From Roseibium alexandrii DFL-11 (lineage in GTDB: Bacteria > Pseudomonadota > Alphaproteobacteria > Rhizobiales > Stappiaceae): 64,000 nucleotides of DNA. This document shows positions 1 to 9,261 of this stretch, piece after piece. The translations under genes were made by a program, and so were the position numbers. Numbering within the stretch: position 1 is the stretch's first letter; every line of letters starts with the position of its first letter. The stretch covers positions 2,433,228-2,497,227 of the forward strand of contig NZ_CM011002.1 in assembly GCF_000158095.2 (NCBI RefSeq), read 5' to 3'. Under the pieces are notes generated by a model. That model searched no databases. It was not told where the DNA came from and worked only from the letters and a program-made list of their open reading frames with translations.

Positions 1-75
1 CGCAATCGCTTCGATCTTGGCTATCACACCAAGAACGTCGACGTAATTTTTGAGCGGGTATTCGGGGAAAGCTGA
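1..75 (+). CDS. 3' end of an unidentified protein (partial)
   Basis: From the first base an open frame runs 24 codons to a TGA at 73-75 and ends in the residues VDVIFERVFGES. The sequence is amphipathic and protein-like and uses the same codon style as its neighbours, so it is probably the C-terminus of a gene whose body lies outside the window. Too little is visible to name a family. It lies upstream of an intergenic repeat. Confidence 0.4.
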   Translation, partial: RNRFDLGYHTKNVDVIFERVFGES

Positions 76-92
76 CGCTGCACGAGCCTGTG

Positions 93-196
93 CCGCCCCT
101 GCGCACGCAGGGGCCCAGGACCTTCAAACGGCTGTCAGGGTTCCTGTCTATCTTCCCGGGTTACTGGATCCTTGCCTTCGCGGGGACGGCAGAATG
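93..196. repeat. Intergenic palindromic repeat, alphaproteobacterial type
   Basis: The segment holds an 8-bp inverted repeat with a 2-nt loop (CCCCTGCG at 96-103 and CGCAGGGG at 106-113), then a looser GC-rich dyad around 170-193 (the CTTGCCTTCGCGGGGAC region). This is the layout of the short intergenic hairpin repeats dispersed in alphaproteobacterial genomes. Related elements in this window are at 3058-3095 and 49889-49998. It lies directly upstream of the phosphoesterase start. Confidence 0.5.
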
Positions 197-214
197 CAAA
201 TGGGGCAATCATTC

Positions 215-964
215 ATGAAAATTGCGGTTGTTTCGGACATTCACGGCAATGTGCTGGCGCTGGAAGCGGTGCTGGCGGATCTTACCGGCGAAGCTCCTGA
301 TGTCGTCGTCAATCTCGGTGATTGCGTGTCAGGTCCTCTGTGGCCGGAGGAAACCGCTGCGATCCTGCGGGAAACCAGGTGGCCAACGGTGCGCGGCAAT
401 CATGATCGGATCGTCCTTGAAAGTCCTAAAGAGAAGATGGGCCCGACGGACTCTTTTGCAGCCGACAGGCTGTCCCGCCAAAGCCTTGACTGGCTGAAGA
501 CGACACAACCGACCATCCGGTTGAGTGATGACGTTTTCCTTTGCCATGGCACACCGGACAATGACGACCGGTATTTGACCGAAAAGGTGGAGGGCCCCAA
601 AGGTCATCTGCCGGATGAAGAAACGCTGATTGCTGAGCTCATGGGCGAATCATCCTCGATCATCTGCTGTGGTCACACCCATATTCCGCGGGTCATTCAT
701 CTTCATGAGTCCGGACAGACAATCCTTAACCCCGGCAGCGTCGGCTTGCCGTCTTATGAAGATGATCACCCGAACCGCCACACAATGGAAGTTGGCAGCC
801 CGCACGCGCGGTATGCGCTGATGACCAAAGGTACATCAGGATGGAGTTTTCAGGAAAAGATCCTGCCTTACGACTGGGAAGCTGCGGCACTAGAAGCGGA
901 AAAGAACAAGCGCCCGGGCTGGGGACGCTCATTGCGCCGCGGCTTTTACGGGCCTTTATCGTAA
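215..964 (+). CDS. Metallophosphoesterase (YfcE/MJ0936-type)
   Basis: This 249-residue protein carries the calcineurin-like phosphoesterase signature in order: D-x-H (VSDIHGN near residue 8), GDxx (NLGDCVSGP), GNHD (VRGNHDRIV), and a late GHTHIPR followed by NPGSVGLP. These residues bind two metal ions and act on phosphodiesters or phosphomonoesters; the substrate cannot be told from sequence. The frame is open upstream to 50, but that part lies in the repeat and is unlike the family, so the ATG at 215, right before the first motif, is preferred. Cytoplasmic, with no signal peptide. It ends 3 bases before the convergent galE. Confidence 0.85.
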   Translation: MKIAVVSDIHGNVLALEAVLADLTGEAPDVVVNLGDCVSGPLWPEETAAILRETRWPTVRGNHDRIVLESPKEKMGPTDSFAADRLSRQSLDWLKTTQPTIRLSDDVFLCHGTPDNDDRYLTEKVEGPKGHLPDEETLIAELMGESSSIICCGHTHIPRVIHLHESGQTILNPGSVGLPSYEDDHPNRHTMEVGSPHARYALMTKGTSGWSFQEKILPYDWEAAALEAEKNKRPGWGRSLRRGFYGPLS

Positions 965-967
965 GTT

Positions 968-1999
968 TTATTCGCTCGAACCGTCGTAGCCCTTCGGGTT
1001 CTTACAGGCCCAGTTCCAGGTGTCGGAGCACATGTCTTCCAGGCCGCGGTCCGCGGTCCACTTGAGCTTGTCCGCCGCTTTGTTTGTGTCGGCATACACC
1101 TCGGCGACGTCCCCGGGACGCCTCGGAGCGATTGTATAAGGGATCGCCTGGTTTGACGCCCGTTCAAAGGCTTTCACCATCTCCAGAACGCTGTAGCCGG
1201 TTCCGGTCCCCAGATTGACGGTGAAGCTGTTGTCCGTGTCTGTGAGCGACGCCAGCGCCTCATAGGCGCGCAGGTGCCCCTCCACCAGATCGACCACATG
1301 GATGTAATCGCGGACACCGGTGCCATCGCGCGTATCATAGTCGTTGCCAAAGACCGACAGTTTGTCGCGGCGGCCGCTGGCGACTTGCGAGACAAACGGC
1401 ATCAGGTTGTTCGGAACCCCTTGCGGGTCTTCCCCGATCAGGCCGCTTTTGTGGGCGCCGACCGGATTGAAATAGCGCAAGATGCCAAATCGCCAGCTCG
1501 GGTGACTCGCAGAGACATCACCGAGGATTTCTTCGATCATCAGCTTTGTGCGGCCATAGGGGTTGGTGGCGCTCAGCGGATGATCTTCCGTCAAGGGCAG
1601 GAACTTCGGCTCGCCATAAACAGTGGCCGAAGAGGAGAATATGAGCTGGCGCACATTGCACGCCCCCATCGCAGCCAAGAGCTCGAGGGTTCCGGTGATG
1701 TTGTTGGCATAATAGCTGAGCGGAACCTCTGTGGACTCACCAACCGCTTTCAACCCGGCAAAGTGAATTACGCCTGTGCAGTTGTACGTCCTCAGTACTC
1801 GTTCAAGCGTGGCACGGTCTCGGATGTCGCCCTTTTCATGGGCAACTTCCTTGCCCGTAATCGCGGTAATCCGTTTGAGGCTTTCCGGGCTGGAGTTGGA
1901 AAAGTTGTCGAGCACGACGACATCGTGACCTGCTTCCAGAAAGGTCACGCAGCAGTGGGATCCGATGTAGCCTGCGCCACCGGTGATCAGGATCGTCAT
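968..1999 (-). CDS. galE: UDP-glucose 4-epimerase
   Basis: GalE interconverts UDP-glucose and UDP-galactose using bound NAD and supplies galactose for surface polysaccharides. The 343-residue length is typical. The N-terminus has the Rossmann motif GGAGYIGSH, the middle has SSSATVYGEP, and the catalytic Y-x3-K appears as NPYGRTK. An extended short-chain dehydrogenase fold is expected over the whole length. It is on the opposite strand to the phosphoesterase and follows cysQ in the same direction with a gap of about 95 bases. UDP-glucose dehydrogenase, which uses the same sugar nucleotide pool, is at 50994. Confidence 0.95.
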   Translation of the reverse strand: MTILITGGAGYIGSHCCVTFLEAGHDVVVLDNFSNSSPESLKRITAITGKEVAHEKGDIRDRATLERVLRTYNCTGVIHFAGLKAVGESTEVPLSYYANNITGTLELLAAMGACNVRQLIFSSSATVYGEPKFLPLTEDHPLSATNPYGRTKLMIEEILGDVSASHPSWRFGILRYFNPVGAHKSGLIGEDPQGVPNNLMPFVSQVASGRRDKLSVFGNDYDTRDGTGVRDYIHVVDLVEGHLRAYEALASLTDTDNSFTVNLGTGTGYSVLEMVKAFERASNQAIPYTIAPRRPGDVAEVYADTNKAADKLKWTADRGLEDMCSDTWNWACKNPKGYDGSSE

Positions 2000-2094
2000 G
2001 TCACTGTTGCCTTTCCCGCGTGCCTAACGCCTATAATGCCAACGACATATTTGCTGATAAGACCTTCACGTTTCCTTACGCGCCCCAACGCCCA

Positions 2095-2940
2095 TCATGG
2101 CAGGAGCGCCAGATCGCTCACCGCCATGAAATGCGGATTGCGCAGATCGTCTTTGGTCGCGCCCTCGGCAAGTCTGTAAACGAAGATCTCGCCCGTTTCT
2201 GCCAGAACCACATGGCCGCCAGCAGCCCGGACCACCGCATCGCCGGCTGCAATGTCCCACTGCATGGTCGGTGCCATGCGCGGATAGAGATCCGCCCGCC
2301 CCGCAGCAACCCAGCACAGCTTCAACGACGAGCCGACACAGACCTTCTCGGCGACTTTCAGCTTTGCGATCAGCGCTTCGGTTTCTTCCGACAAATGCGA
2401 GCGGCTTGCCAAAACACTCAATCCCGACTCTGGCGGCTTTCGAACAGAGATTTTTCCAACATCAACGATTTCGCTGTCTGAAACCTGCCCCTGAAAGGCA
2501 CCCTGCGCTTCGCCACCCGGCAAGGTGCCGCCCCAGTAGATCTCCTTCAGCGCGGGCGCGTAGACAACGCCAAAAATCGGCGTTCCCTCATCGATCAGCG
2601 CGATATTGACCGTGAACTCACCGTTGCGCTTTACGAATTCCTTGGTGCCATCCAGAGGATCAACAAGGAAATACCGGGCGCCGCCCTCTGGTAACTTTCC
2701 GGCTTCGACGGATTCTTCGGCCACCACCGGCACATCCGGAAAAAGATCTGCAAGTCCTTTGAGGATCACGTCCTCTGCCGCCTGATCGGCGACGGTGACC
2801 GGGGACCCGTCCCCCTTGACTGACGCGCTGAAGTCTTCGGCATAGACCTTCAGGATCTCAGCCCCGGCAGCCACTGCCAAGTTCAAGAGTGATTCCACCT
2901 GGCCATCTGCGGTCCCGGTCATATGCTTGAGTTCGCTCAT
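2095..2940 (-). CDS. cysQ: 3'(2'),5'-bisphosphate nucleotidase CysQ
   Basis: CysQ removes the 3' phosphate from adenosine 3',5'-bisphosphate, a by-product of sulfate assimilation, and belongs to the inositol monophosphatase family. Visible motifs are VAEES, the metal-binding DPLDGTKEF and the late WDIAAGDAVVRAAGG. The reading frame is open to 3021, but the extra N-terminus is arginine-rich and unlike the family. The ATG at 2940 (MSELKHMTG) gives 281 residues, close to the usual length. A second ATG at 2922 is also possible. No sulfur genes adjoin it. Confidence 0.9.
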   Translation of the reverse strand: MSELKHMTGTADGQVESLLNLAVAAGAEILKVYAEDFSASVKGDGSPVTVADQAAEDVILKGLADLFPDVPVVAEESVEAGKLPEGGARYFLVDPLDGTKEFVKRNGEFTVNIALIDEGTPIFGVVYAPALKEIYWGGTLPGGEAQGAFQGQVSDSEIVDVGKISVRKPPESGLSVLASRSHLSEETEALIAKLKVAEKVCVGSSLKLCWVAAGRADLYPRMAPTMQWDIAAGDAVVRAAGGHVVLAETGEIFVYRLAEGATKDDLRNPHFMAVSDLALLP

Positions 2941-3291
2941 CGTTGCGCCGTGTTGATTGAAAGATGCCGCTCTTGTGGAACAGCTTCGTCTCCGGCGCAA
3001 GACCACAGATCCCCACGACACGTTCTACGAGATCCACACCTCGTTGCCCCCGCTAATGTCGTCCCGGACGCAGCAGAACGGAGAGCCGGGACGACAACAG
3101 TGACGTCGCTCGAAAGCGCAGCTGTCTCAGGGCGCCGTGGCGCCATGATGTGTGACTGCCGAGGTCACATTCGCGCCTGCTTATTTCAGCCATTTGATCC
3201 ATGTCGTGGACCGCTTCCAAAGTGGGCTGGCAGACTGTCATAAATTGCAGTGCGGTTGGGATCAGCAATAGAGGGGCTTGAGGATCAATCG
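2941..3291. other. Intergenic region between cysQ and hypA
   Basis: About 350 bases separate the divergent cysQ and hyp operons and should hold both promoters. No convincing sigma-70, sigma-54 or FNR site could be picked out by eye. The only clear structure is the short dyad at 3058-3095. Confidence 0.6.
3058..3095. repeat. Short palindromic intergenic repeat
   Basis: A perfect 10-bp inverted repeat (GTCGTCCCGG at 3058-3067 and CCGGGACGAC at 3086-3095) encloses an 18-nt loop. It resembles the half-unit of the alphaproteobacterial GTCATCCCGG-type dispersed repeats. No T-run follows, so it is less likely to be a terminator. Confidence 0.5.
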
Positions 3292-3633
3292 ATGCACGAA
3301 ATGTCGTTATGCGAAAACATACTCGGGATCTTGCTAGACGAAGCGGCCAGCCAGAACTTCTCTAAGGTTGACCGAGTTTGCCTGGAAGTCGGCCCCCTGT
3401 CGGGCGTTGAGCCGGAGGCCCTGCGGTTCGGCTTTGATGTGGTGACCCGCGGCAGCCTTGCGGACGGTGCCCAGCTGGACATCTTCGAGCCGGAAGCAAC
3501 CGCCACTTGCGCTGCGTGCGGCGCGACAGCTGTCATTCAAGACCGTTTCGATCCCTGCCCGTCCTGCGGCTCGCACGTCTTGCAGGTCAAGACCGGGGAA
3601 GAACTGCGGATCAAGGAACTGGAGGTCTCGTAA
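3292..3633 (+). CDS. hypA: Hydrogenase nickel-incorporation protein HypA
   Basis: HypA is the small zinc protein that works with HypB to deliver nickel to the [NiFe]-hydrogenase large subunit. The 113-residue product starts MHEMSL, whose His2 is the nickel ligand in the family. The C-terminal half has the structural zinc motif CAAC...CPSC. The frame is open to 3250, but only the ATG at 3292 gives the canonical MHE start. It is first in hypABCDEF. Its TAA shares one base with the ATG of hypB, so translation is probably coupled. Confidence 0.95.
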   Translation: MHEMSLCENILGILLDEAASQNFSKVDRVCLEVGPLSGVEPEALRFGFDVVTRGSLADGAQLDIFEPEATATCAACGATAVIQDRFDPCPSCGSHVLQVKTGEELRIKELEVS

Positions 3634-4457
3634 TGTGTACGGTTTGCGGCTGCGGGAGCGGTGAAACCCAGATGGAAGATGGCACGAAACACGCACATGG
3701 GCATCATGCTCACCATCACCATCACTATGGAACTGGCGATGCCGGAGCCTCGGTCGCCGGAATGAGCCAGTCCCGCCTGATCCAGCTGGAACAGGATATC
3801 CTGTCGAAGAACAACAGCTACGCGGATGCCAATCGCCGCTATCTTGCAGAGCACGGCATGTTCGCGCTGAACCTTGTCTCAAGCCCCGGCTCGGGCAAAA
3901 CCTCGCTTCTGGTGGAGACCCTCAAGAGGCTCGGCAAGACCCGTGACTGCTATGTGATCGAGGGCGACCAGCAAACCACCAATGATGCCGACCGGATCCG
4001 CGAAACCGGCGTCCCTGCCCTTCAGATCAACACCGGCAAGGGCTGTCACCTGGATGGTCACATGATCGGTCATGCGCTGGAGCGGCTTGCCGCGCAAGAC
4101 GGCGCTTATGTCTTTATTGAAAACGTCGGAAACCTTGTCTGCCCGGCGGCCTTCGATCTTGGCGAGGCCCACAAGGTCGCGATCCTGTCGGTGACCGAGG
4201 GCGAGGACAAGCCGCTGAAATATCCGGACATGTTTGCCGCAGCTGACGTCATGCTCTTGAACAAGACGGATCTCCTGCCCTACGTCGATTTCGATGTCGG
4301 AATTGCCACCGAAAACGCCCGGAAAATCAATCCGGAGATCAAGGTGCTCACGGTCTCCGCGCGGTCCGGAGACGGTCTTGAGGACTGGATCGACTGGATC
4401 GGCAACGCCCGCGCAAGGCTTTTCGCCGGATACGCCGCAACAGATGCCGCGGAATAG
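3633..4457 (+). CDS. hypB: Hydrogenase nickel-incorporation GTPase HypB
   Basis: HypB is the GTPase that drives nickel insertion. The 274-residue product begins MCTVCGCG, the N-terminal high-affinity nickel motif, followed by a histidine-rich tract (about residues 21-35, with a run of five His) that could store nickel. The G domain shows [11 protein letters not shown] (P-loop), [13 protein letters not shown] and NKTDLL. The start at 3633 is fixed by the CxxCGC motif; upstream codons in this frame lie inside hypA. hypC follows after 9 bases. Confidence 0.95.
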   Translation: MCTVCGCGSGETQMEDGTKHAHGHHAHHHHHYGTGDAGASVAGMSQSRLIQLEQDILSKNNSYADANRRYLAEHGMFALNLVSSPGSGKTSLLVETLKRLGKTRDCYVIEGDQQTTNDADRIRETGVPALQINTGKGCHLDGHMIGHALERLAAQDGAYVFIENVGNLVCPAAFDLGEAHKVAILSVTEGEDKPLKYPDMFAAADVMLLNKTDLLPYVDFDVGIATENARKINPEIKVLTVSARSGDGLEDWIDWIGNARARLFAGYAATDAAE

Positions 4458-4466
4458 GAGCCTCCC

Positions 4467-4721
4467 ATGTGTCTCGCAATCCCTGCCAAGATCACGGAAC
4501 TTGACGGCGACGACATGGCCGTCGTTGCGCTTGAAGGCATCAAGAAACGGATTTCGACCGCGCTGGTCGAGGATCTCGCCGTTGGCGACTACGTTCTGGT
4601 TCATGTCGGCTATGCGCTTCACAAGGTCAGCCCGGACGAAGCGGCCCGCACGCTTCAGCTGATGGCCGAGGCCGGTGTGCTTCAGGACGAACTCGACGAG
4701 ATGACAGGAGCGGACCAGTGA
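4467..4721 (+). CDS. hypC: Hydrogenase maturation chaperone HypC
   Basis: HypC is an 84-residue chaperone that, with HypD, carries the Fe(CN)2CO moiety to the apo-hydrogenase. It begins MCLAIPAKI; Cys2 is the essential ligand of the family. Length and sequence are typical of HypC/HupF. An SD-like GGAG lies a few bases before the ATG. Its TGA overlaps the GTG start of hypD (GTGA), a sign of tight translational coupling between the two partners. Confidence 0.93.
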   Translation: MCLAIPAKITELDGDDMAVVALEGIKKRISTALVEDLAVGDYVLVHVGYALHKVSPDEAARTLQLMAEAGVLQDELDEMTGADQ

Positions 4722-5872
4722 AATATGTATCCGAATTCCGCGACAAGGATCTCGCGAAATCCGTTTCCGCTGCCATCCGGCGCGAGGCTGATCCGGGCCG
4801 GACCTACAATTTCATGGAGTTTTGCGGCGGTCACACCCATGCTATCTTCCGTTATGGCGTTCAGGACCTGATGCCGGACAACGTGGCTTATGTGCATGGA
4901 CCTGGCTGCCCGGTTTGTGTGCTGCCCGTGCGCCGGCTGGATGACGCGGTGGAGATTGCCGAGCGGCGCAATGTAATCCTGTGCACCTATGGCGACATGA
5001 TGCGCGTGCCGGGCACGAAACAGCGCAGCCTGATCCGCGCCAAGGCCGACGGGGCAGACATTCGCATGGTCTATTCCACTCTGGATGCCCTGAAGATTGC
5101 CCGCGACAATCCGGACCGTGAAGTCGTCTTCTTTGCCATCGGCTTTGAAACCACGACCCCGCCGACCGCCGTTGCAATCAAACAGGCCAAAAAGGAAGAC
5201 CTTGGTAATTTCTCTGTCTTCTGCAATCACGTTCTGACGCCCCCCGCAATTGCCCATATCCTGCAGTCACCAGATGTTCAGGATCTTGTCACCGTGGAGA
5301 TTGACGGGTTCCTCGGCCCCTCCCATGTCAGCTCGGTGATTGGATCAAAGCCCTATGAGCCTGCCGCGCAGATTTTCGGCAAACCGGTGGTGATCGCGGG
5401 CTTTGAACCCCTGGACGTTATGCAATCGACCCTGATGCTGATCCGCCAGATCAATGAGGGCCGCTTCGAGGTTGAAAACGAATACACGCGCGTCGTGACC
5501 CGTGAGGGCAATCTCAAGGCTCAGGCACTGGTCGAAGAGGTATTTGACATCCGCGACGCGTTCGAATGGCGCGGGCTCGGCACAGTTGCCAAGAGCGCCT
5601 TGAAGATCCGGGAGGCCTTTACCGCATTCGATGCCGAACAGCGGTTCGAGATAACACCCAAACAGTCGCGCGAAGTGAAGTCCTGTGAGTGTCCCGCCAT
5701 CTTGCGCGGCGTGAAAAAACCGACCGACTGCAAGCTCTTCGGCACGGTCTGCACGCCTGACACGCCGATGGGATCCTGCATGGTGTCGTCGGAAGGTGCC
5801 TGCGCGGCCTATTGGACCTATGGACGCTTCCGCACCAAGGCGGCCCGGCCGCAAAAAGAGGCCGCGGCATGA
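4718..5872 (+). CDS. hypD: Hydrogenase formation protein HypD
   Basis: HypD is the [4Fe-4S] scaffold on which the iron cyanide/CO ligand set is assembled together with HypC and HypE. The 384-residue protein shows the conserved FCGGHTHAI and GPGCPVCVLP motifs in the N-terminal third. A C-terminal cysteine cluster (KSCECPAI, then GTVC and GSCMV) supplies the cluster ligands. It starts at a GTG that overlaps the hypC stop. Its own stop overlaps the hypE ATG (ATGA). Confidence 0.95.
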   Translation: MKYVSEFRDKDLAKSVSAAIRREADPGRTYNFMEFCGGHTHAIFRYGVQDLMPDNVAYVHGPGCPVCVLPVRRLDDAVEIAERRNVILCTYGDMMRVPGTKQRSLIRAKADGADIRMVYSTLDALKIARDNPDREVVFFAIGFETTTPPTAVAIKQAKKEDLGNFSVFCNHVLTPPAIAHILQSPDVQDLVTVEIDGFLGPSHVSSVIGSKPYEPAAQIFGKPVVIAGFEPLDVMQSTLMLIRQINEGRFEVENEYTRVVTREGNLKAQALVEEVFDIRDAFEWRGLGTVAKSALKIREAFTAFDAEQRFEITPKQSREVKSCECPAILRGVKKPTDCKLFGTVCTPDTPMGSCMVSSEGACAAYWTYGRFRTKAARPQKEAAA

Positions 5873-6906
5873 ATATTCAGGATCCGACATTGTCCGCGCG
5901 CACGGGCAGCATCGACATGGCCCATGGCGGCGGCGGCCGCGCAACGGCAGAGCTGATCGCGGATCTCTTTCAACACCATCTGACCAATCCGATCCTAGAT
6001 CAGGGAAATGACGCGGCGCTGCTGCCACCGGTAGCCGGGCGGCTTGTCATGTCGACGGACGGTCATGTCATCTCGCCGATCTTCTTCCCCGGTGGCGACA
6101 TCGGGTCTCTCGCCGTTCACGGCACCTTGAATGACGTCGCCATGGCGGGTGCCGAACCGCTTTATCTCACCGTCGGTTTCATTCTCGAAGAAGGCTTTCC
6201 GCTCGCCGATCTGGAAAAGATCGTCATTTCGATGGCGCGGGCCGCAGAGGCGGCAGGCGTTCCGATCGTTACCGGAGATACCAAGGTCGTCGAAAAGGGC
6301 AAGGGCGACGGTGTCTTCATCACAACGACCGGCCTGGGGGTTGTGCCGGACGGCGTTCATGTCTCGGTCGAGCGCGCGGAGCCCGGCCAGGCGATCCTTC
6401 TGTCCGGCTCCTTAGGTGATCACGGTGTTGCCATCCTTTCCAAACGGGAGAACCTTGAATTCGAAACGGAAATCCGCTCCGACAGCGCCGCGCTGCACAC
6501 ACTTGTCGCCGGTATGATTTCAGCAGCACCCGGGATCGCTGTTCTGCGCGATCCGACGCGCGGCGGTCTGGCGGCAACCTTGAACGAGATCGCCCGCACC
6601 GCCAAGGTCGGCATCCATCTGGAAGAAAACGCAATTCCGATAAAGGCGGATGTGAAAGCCGCGTGCGAGCTGCTCGGGCTTGATCCGCTTTATGTCGCCA
6701 ATGAGGGCAAGATGGTGTGTTTGTGCGAGCCCGGCGATGCTGATGCGGTGCTGGCGGCCATGCGGGCCCATCCGCTTGGCCGGGATGCGGCCTTGATCGG
6801 GACAGTCACCGAGGACGATGCCCATCTGGTGGAGATGGAAACGGAAATCGGCGGCGTGCGTGTGGTCGATTGGCTTGCGGGCGAACAGCTGCCCCGGATC
6901 TGCTGA
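5869..6906 (+). CDS. hypE: Hydrogenase expression/formation protein HypE
   Basis: HypE dehydrates the carbamoylated C-terminal cysteine to a thiocyanate, using ATP, to make the cyanide ligands. The 345-residue PurM-like protein has MAHGGGGRATAEL near the N-terminus, DPTRGGLAATLNEI in the middle and ends in PRIC with the essential terminal cysteine. The frame is open to 5812, but the ATG at 5869 overlaps the hypD stop and gives the family N-terminus. The ligand cysteine is intact, so the protein should be functional. Confidence 0.95.
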   Translation: MNIQDPTLSARTGSIDMAHGGGGRATAELIADLFQHHLTNPILDQGNDAALLPPVAGRLVMSTDGHVISPIFFPGGDIGSLAVHGTLNDVAMAGAEPLYLTVGFILEEGFPLADLEKIVISMARAAEAAGVPIVTGDTKVVEKGKGDGVFITTTGLGVVPDGVHVSVERAEPGQAILLSGSLGDHGVAILSKRENLEFETEIRSDSAALHTLVAGMISAAPGIAVLRDPTRGGLAATLNEIARTAKVGIHLEENAIPIKADVKAACELLGLDPLYVANEGKMVCLCEPGDADAVLAAMRAHPLGRDAALIGTVTEDDAHLVEMETEIGGVRVVDWLAGEQLPRIC

Positions 6907-6917
6907 CAGGCCGGCTG

Positions 6918-9239
6918 ATGACCGTGACCGCAACACATGTCCGGATCAAAGGCCTTGTGCAGGGCGTTGGCTTCCGACCCTTCGTCTGGCATCTGGCACG
7001 GGAAGAAGGCCTTACCGGTCATGTTCTCAATGATGCGGACGGTGTGCTCGCGGAAATCTTCGGTGCAGCTGACCGGCAACAACGGTTTTTGGAGCGGCTC
7101 CGATGCGAAGCGCCGCCGCTTTCTGAAATTGTGAGCGTCGAAACAGCAGTTCTTGCTGGGCCCTTTAGTCCGCCGCCGCAAGACTTTCAAATTGTCGAGA
7201 GCGTTGAAGGTCCTGCCACCACCGGCATTGTCCCGGATGCGGCAACCTGCCCTGCCTGCGTTGCCGACATCTTTGATCCGGCCAACCGGCGCCACGGCTA
7301 TGCCTTTACCAATTGCACCCATTGCGGGCCGCGTCTCTCCATCGTGACATCCATTCCCTATGACCGGGCCAGCACCTCGATGGCCGCGTTCAAAATGTGC
7401 CCGGAGTGCCAGAGCGAATATGACGATCCGGCGGACCGGCGGTTCCATGCGCAGCCCAATGCCTGTCCGGCCTGCGGCCCGCAGCTCTGGGCCGAAGCCG
7501 AAGGAACGCGGATTGAAACGGCCGACCCGATCCGCTGGGCAGCATCCCGGCTGGCGGCAGGTGAGATCATTGCCCTGAAGGGCCTTGGCGGTTTTCATCT
7601 GGCCGTCGATGCCACGAATGATGCGGCCGTTGCCCGGCTTCGGGAGAAGAAAAAACGGCCGCACAAGCCGCTTGCGGTGATGGTGCGCGATTTGGAGCAG
7701 GCGCGGACGATCTGCCATGTCAGCGATAGGGAAGCGGCGCTGATGGAAGACCGCGCGGCCCCCATTGTCCTACTGAGGTTGCGGGCAAAGTCCGCAGAGA
7801 AGCCAGCCCTTTCCGGACACCTTGCGCCGGGCCTTGATCAATGCGGCCTCATGCTGCCGGCAACGCCGCTGCATCATCTTCTGATTGCAGCGGTTCCGGG
7901 CCCGCTTGTCATGACTTCCGGCAATCGCTCGGAAGATCCGCAAGTCATCACCAACGAGGATGCGCGACGCAATCTTGGGCAGATTGCCGACGGATTCCTC
8001 ATGCATGACCGGGAGATCGTCAACCGGCTGGATGACAGTGTGATGCGCGCAGATCGAGGCGGGCCGGTGATCCTGCGCCGGGCAAGAGGCCATGCCCCTG
8101 CGCCACTGGCGCTGAACAACGGTTTTCAAACATGCCCTTCGGTGCTTGCCATGGGCGGTGAACTCAAATCAACGTTCTGCCAGCTGAGGCAAGCAAGCGC
8201 CGTCGTGTCCCAGCACATGGGCGATCTGGAGAGCAGACCGGTTCTGGAGGACTATGAAAAGACCCTCACCCTCTACCGGCAGCTTTACGATTTTGAACCG
8301 GACCGCATCGCAGTCGATCTCCATCCCGATTTTGTCTCGACACAAGCCGGACGGCGGCTGGCGGCGGACCTGCACATTCCGCTGATCGAGGTCCAGCATC
8401 ATCATGCGCATCTTGCCGCTTGCATGGCTGAACACGGCCTGCCGCCGGACAGCGATCCGGTGCTTGGCGTTGTTCTGGACGGTTCGGGTCTCGGCAGTGA
8501 CGGTACGATCTGGGGCGGAGAATTTCTTTTTGGCGGTTACAAGGGCTTTGAGCGGGCCGGCCATTTTCTCCCCATTGCTCTGCCCGGCGGGGCAGCTGCG
8601 GCTCGCGAGCCCTGGCGCAATCTGGTGGCACATCTGCGGGCGGCGTTTGGTACAGACTGGTCTCCTTCGAGCGCCAGTTCCTCCCTCAGTCCTATTTTTA
8701 CCGGCAAGACCGTGAGCGTGATCGAGCACTTGATCGACAGCGGCCTCAACACGCCAATGGCCTCCTCTGCAGGACGGCTGTTTGATGCCGTTGCCGCGGC
8801 CCTTGGGATTTGCGCCACGCGCCAATCCTATGAAGGCCAGACAGGCGTGTTGCTGGAAGCTCTCGCCCGACCCTATCTTTCGCAAGCGACCGCCTACCCG
8901 GTCGACATTTCGAGCGGAACGCCGGGGATGTTGTCCTGGGAGGTGATGTGGGAGGCTTTGTTGGGCGACCTCAAACGTGGAACGGCACCGGGTCTGATTT
9001 CCGCCCGGTTTCATTTGGGGCTGATCAAGGCAATCAGCGAGATGGCAACTCACATCGCAGGGGATCGGAATATCAGGACAATCGCGCTCTCGGGCGGCGT
9101 CCTGCAAAACGCGATCCTTGCCGGCGGGCTGTACGAACAGCTGAGCGCGCAAGGGTTCGACGTTCTGGTTCCCGGAAAACTGCCCGCCAACGATGGCGGA
9201 TTGTCGCTTGGTCAAGCAGCGATCGCAGCGGTGACATGA
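6918..9239 (+). CDS. hypF: Carbamoyltransferase HypF
   Basis: HypF makes carbamoyl-AMP from carbamoyl phosphate and transfers the carbamoyl group to HypE. The 773-residue protein has the expected order: an acylphosphatase domain with GLVQGVGFRPFV near residue 12, two zinc-finger blocks built from CPACVADIFDP, CTHCGP, CPEC and CPACGP, a YrdC-like domain with the K-x-R-rich EKKKRPHKPLAVMV stretch, and a Kae1-like domain with HHHAHLAACMAEHG. The ATG at 6918 gives the standard start, with hypE ending 12 bases upstream. Unlike in many genomes, hypF is last in the operon. Confidence 0.95.
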   Translation: MTVTATHVRIKGLVQGVGFRPFVWHLAREEGLTGHVLNDADGVLAEIFGAADRQQRFLERLRCEAPPLSEIVSVETAVLAGPFSPPPQDFQIVESVEGPATTGIVPDAATCPACVADIFDPANRRHGYAFTNCTHCGPRLSIVTSIPYDRASTSMAAFKMCPECQSEYDDPADRRFHAQPNACPACGPQLWAEAEGTRIETADPIRWAASRLAAGEIIALKGLGGFHLAVDATNDAAVARLREKKKRPHKPLAVMVRDLEQARTICHVSDREAALMEDRAAPIVLLRLRAKSAEKPALSGHLAPGLDQCGLMLPATPLHHLLIAAVPGPLVMTSGNRSEDPQVITNEDARRNLGQIADGFLMHDREIVNRLDDSVMRADRGGPVILRRARGHAPAPLALNNGFQTCPSVLAMGGELKSTFCQLRQASAVVSQHMGDLESRPVLEDYEKTLTLYRQLYDFEPDRIAVDLHPDFVSTQAGRRLAADLHIPLIEVQHHHAHLAACMAEHGLPPDSDPVLGVVLDGSGLGSDGTIWGGEFLFGGYKGFERAGHFLPIALPGGAAAAREPWRNLVAHLRAAFGTDWSPSSASSSLSPIFTGKTVSVIEHLIDSGLNTPMASSAGRLFDAVAAALGICATRQSYEGQTGVLLEALARPYLSQATAYPVDISSGTPGMLSWEVMWEALLGDLKRGTAPGLISARFHLGLIKAISEMATHIAGDRNIRTIALSGGVLQNAILAGGLYEQLSAQGFDVLVPGKLPANDGGLSLGQAAIAAVT

Positions 9240-9261
9240 TCTCAGGCCGCGCTCCGCTCAA

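Noticed and set aside
1274..2179. Long plus-strand open frame (301 codons) across galE
   Set aside because: It is antisense to galE, which has all family motifs; the translation has no recognisable domain and is a by-product of high GC codon use.
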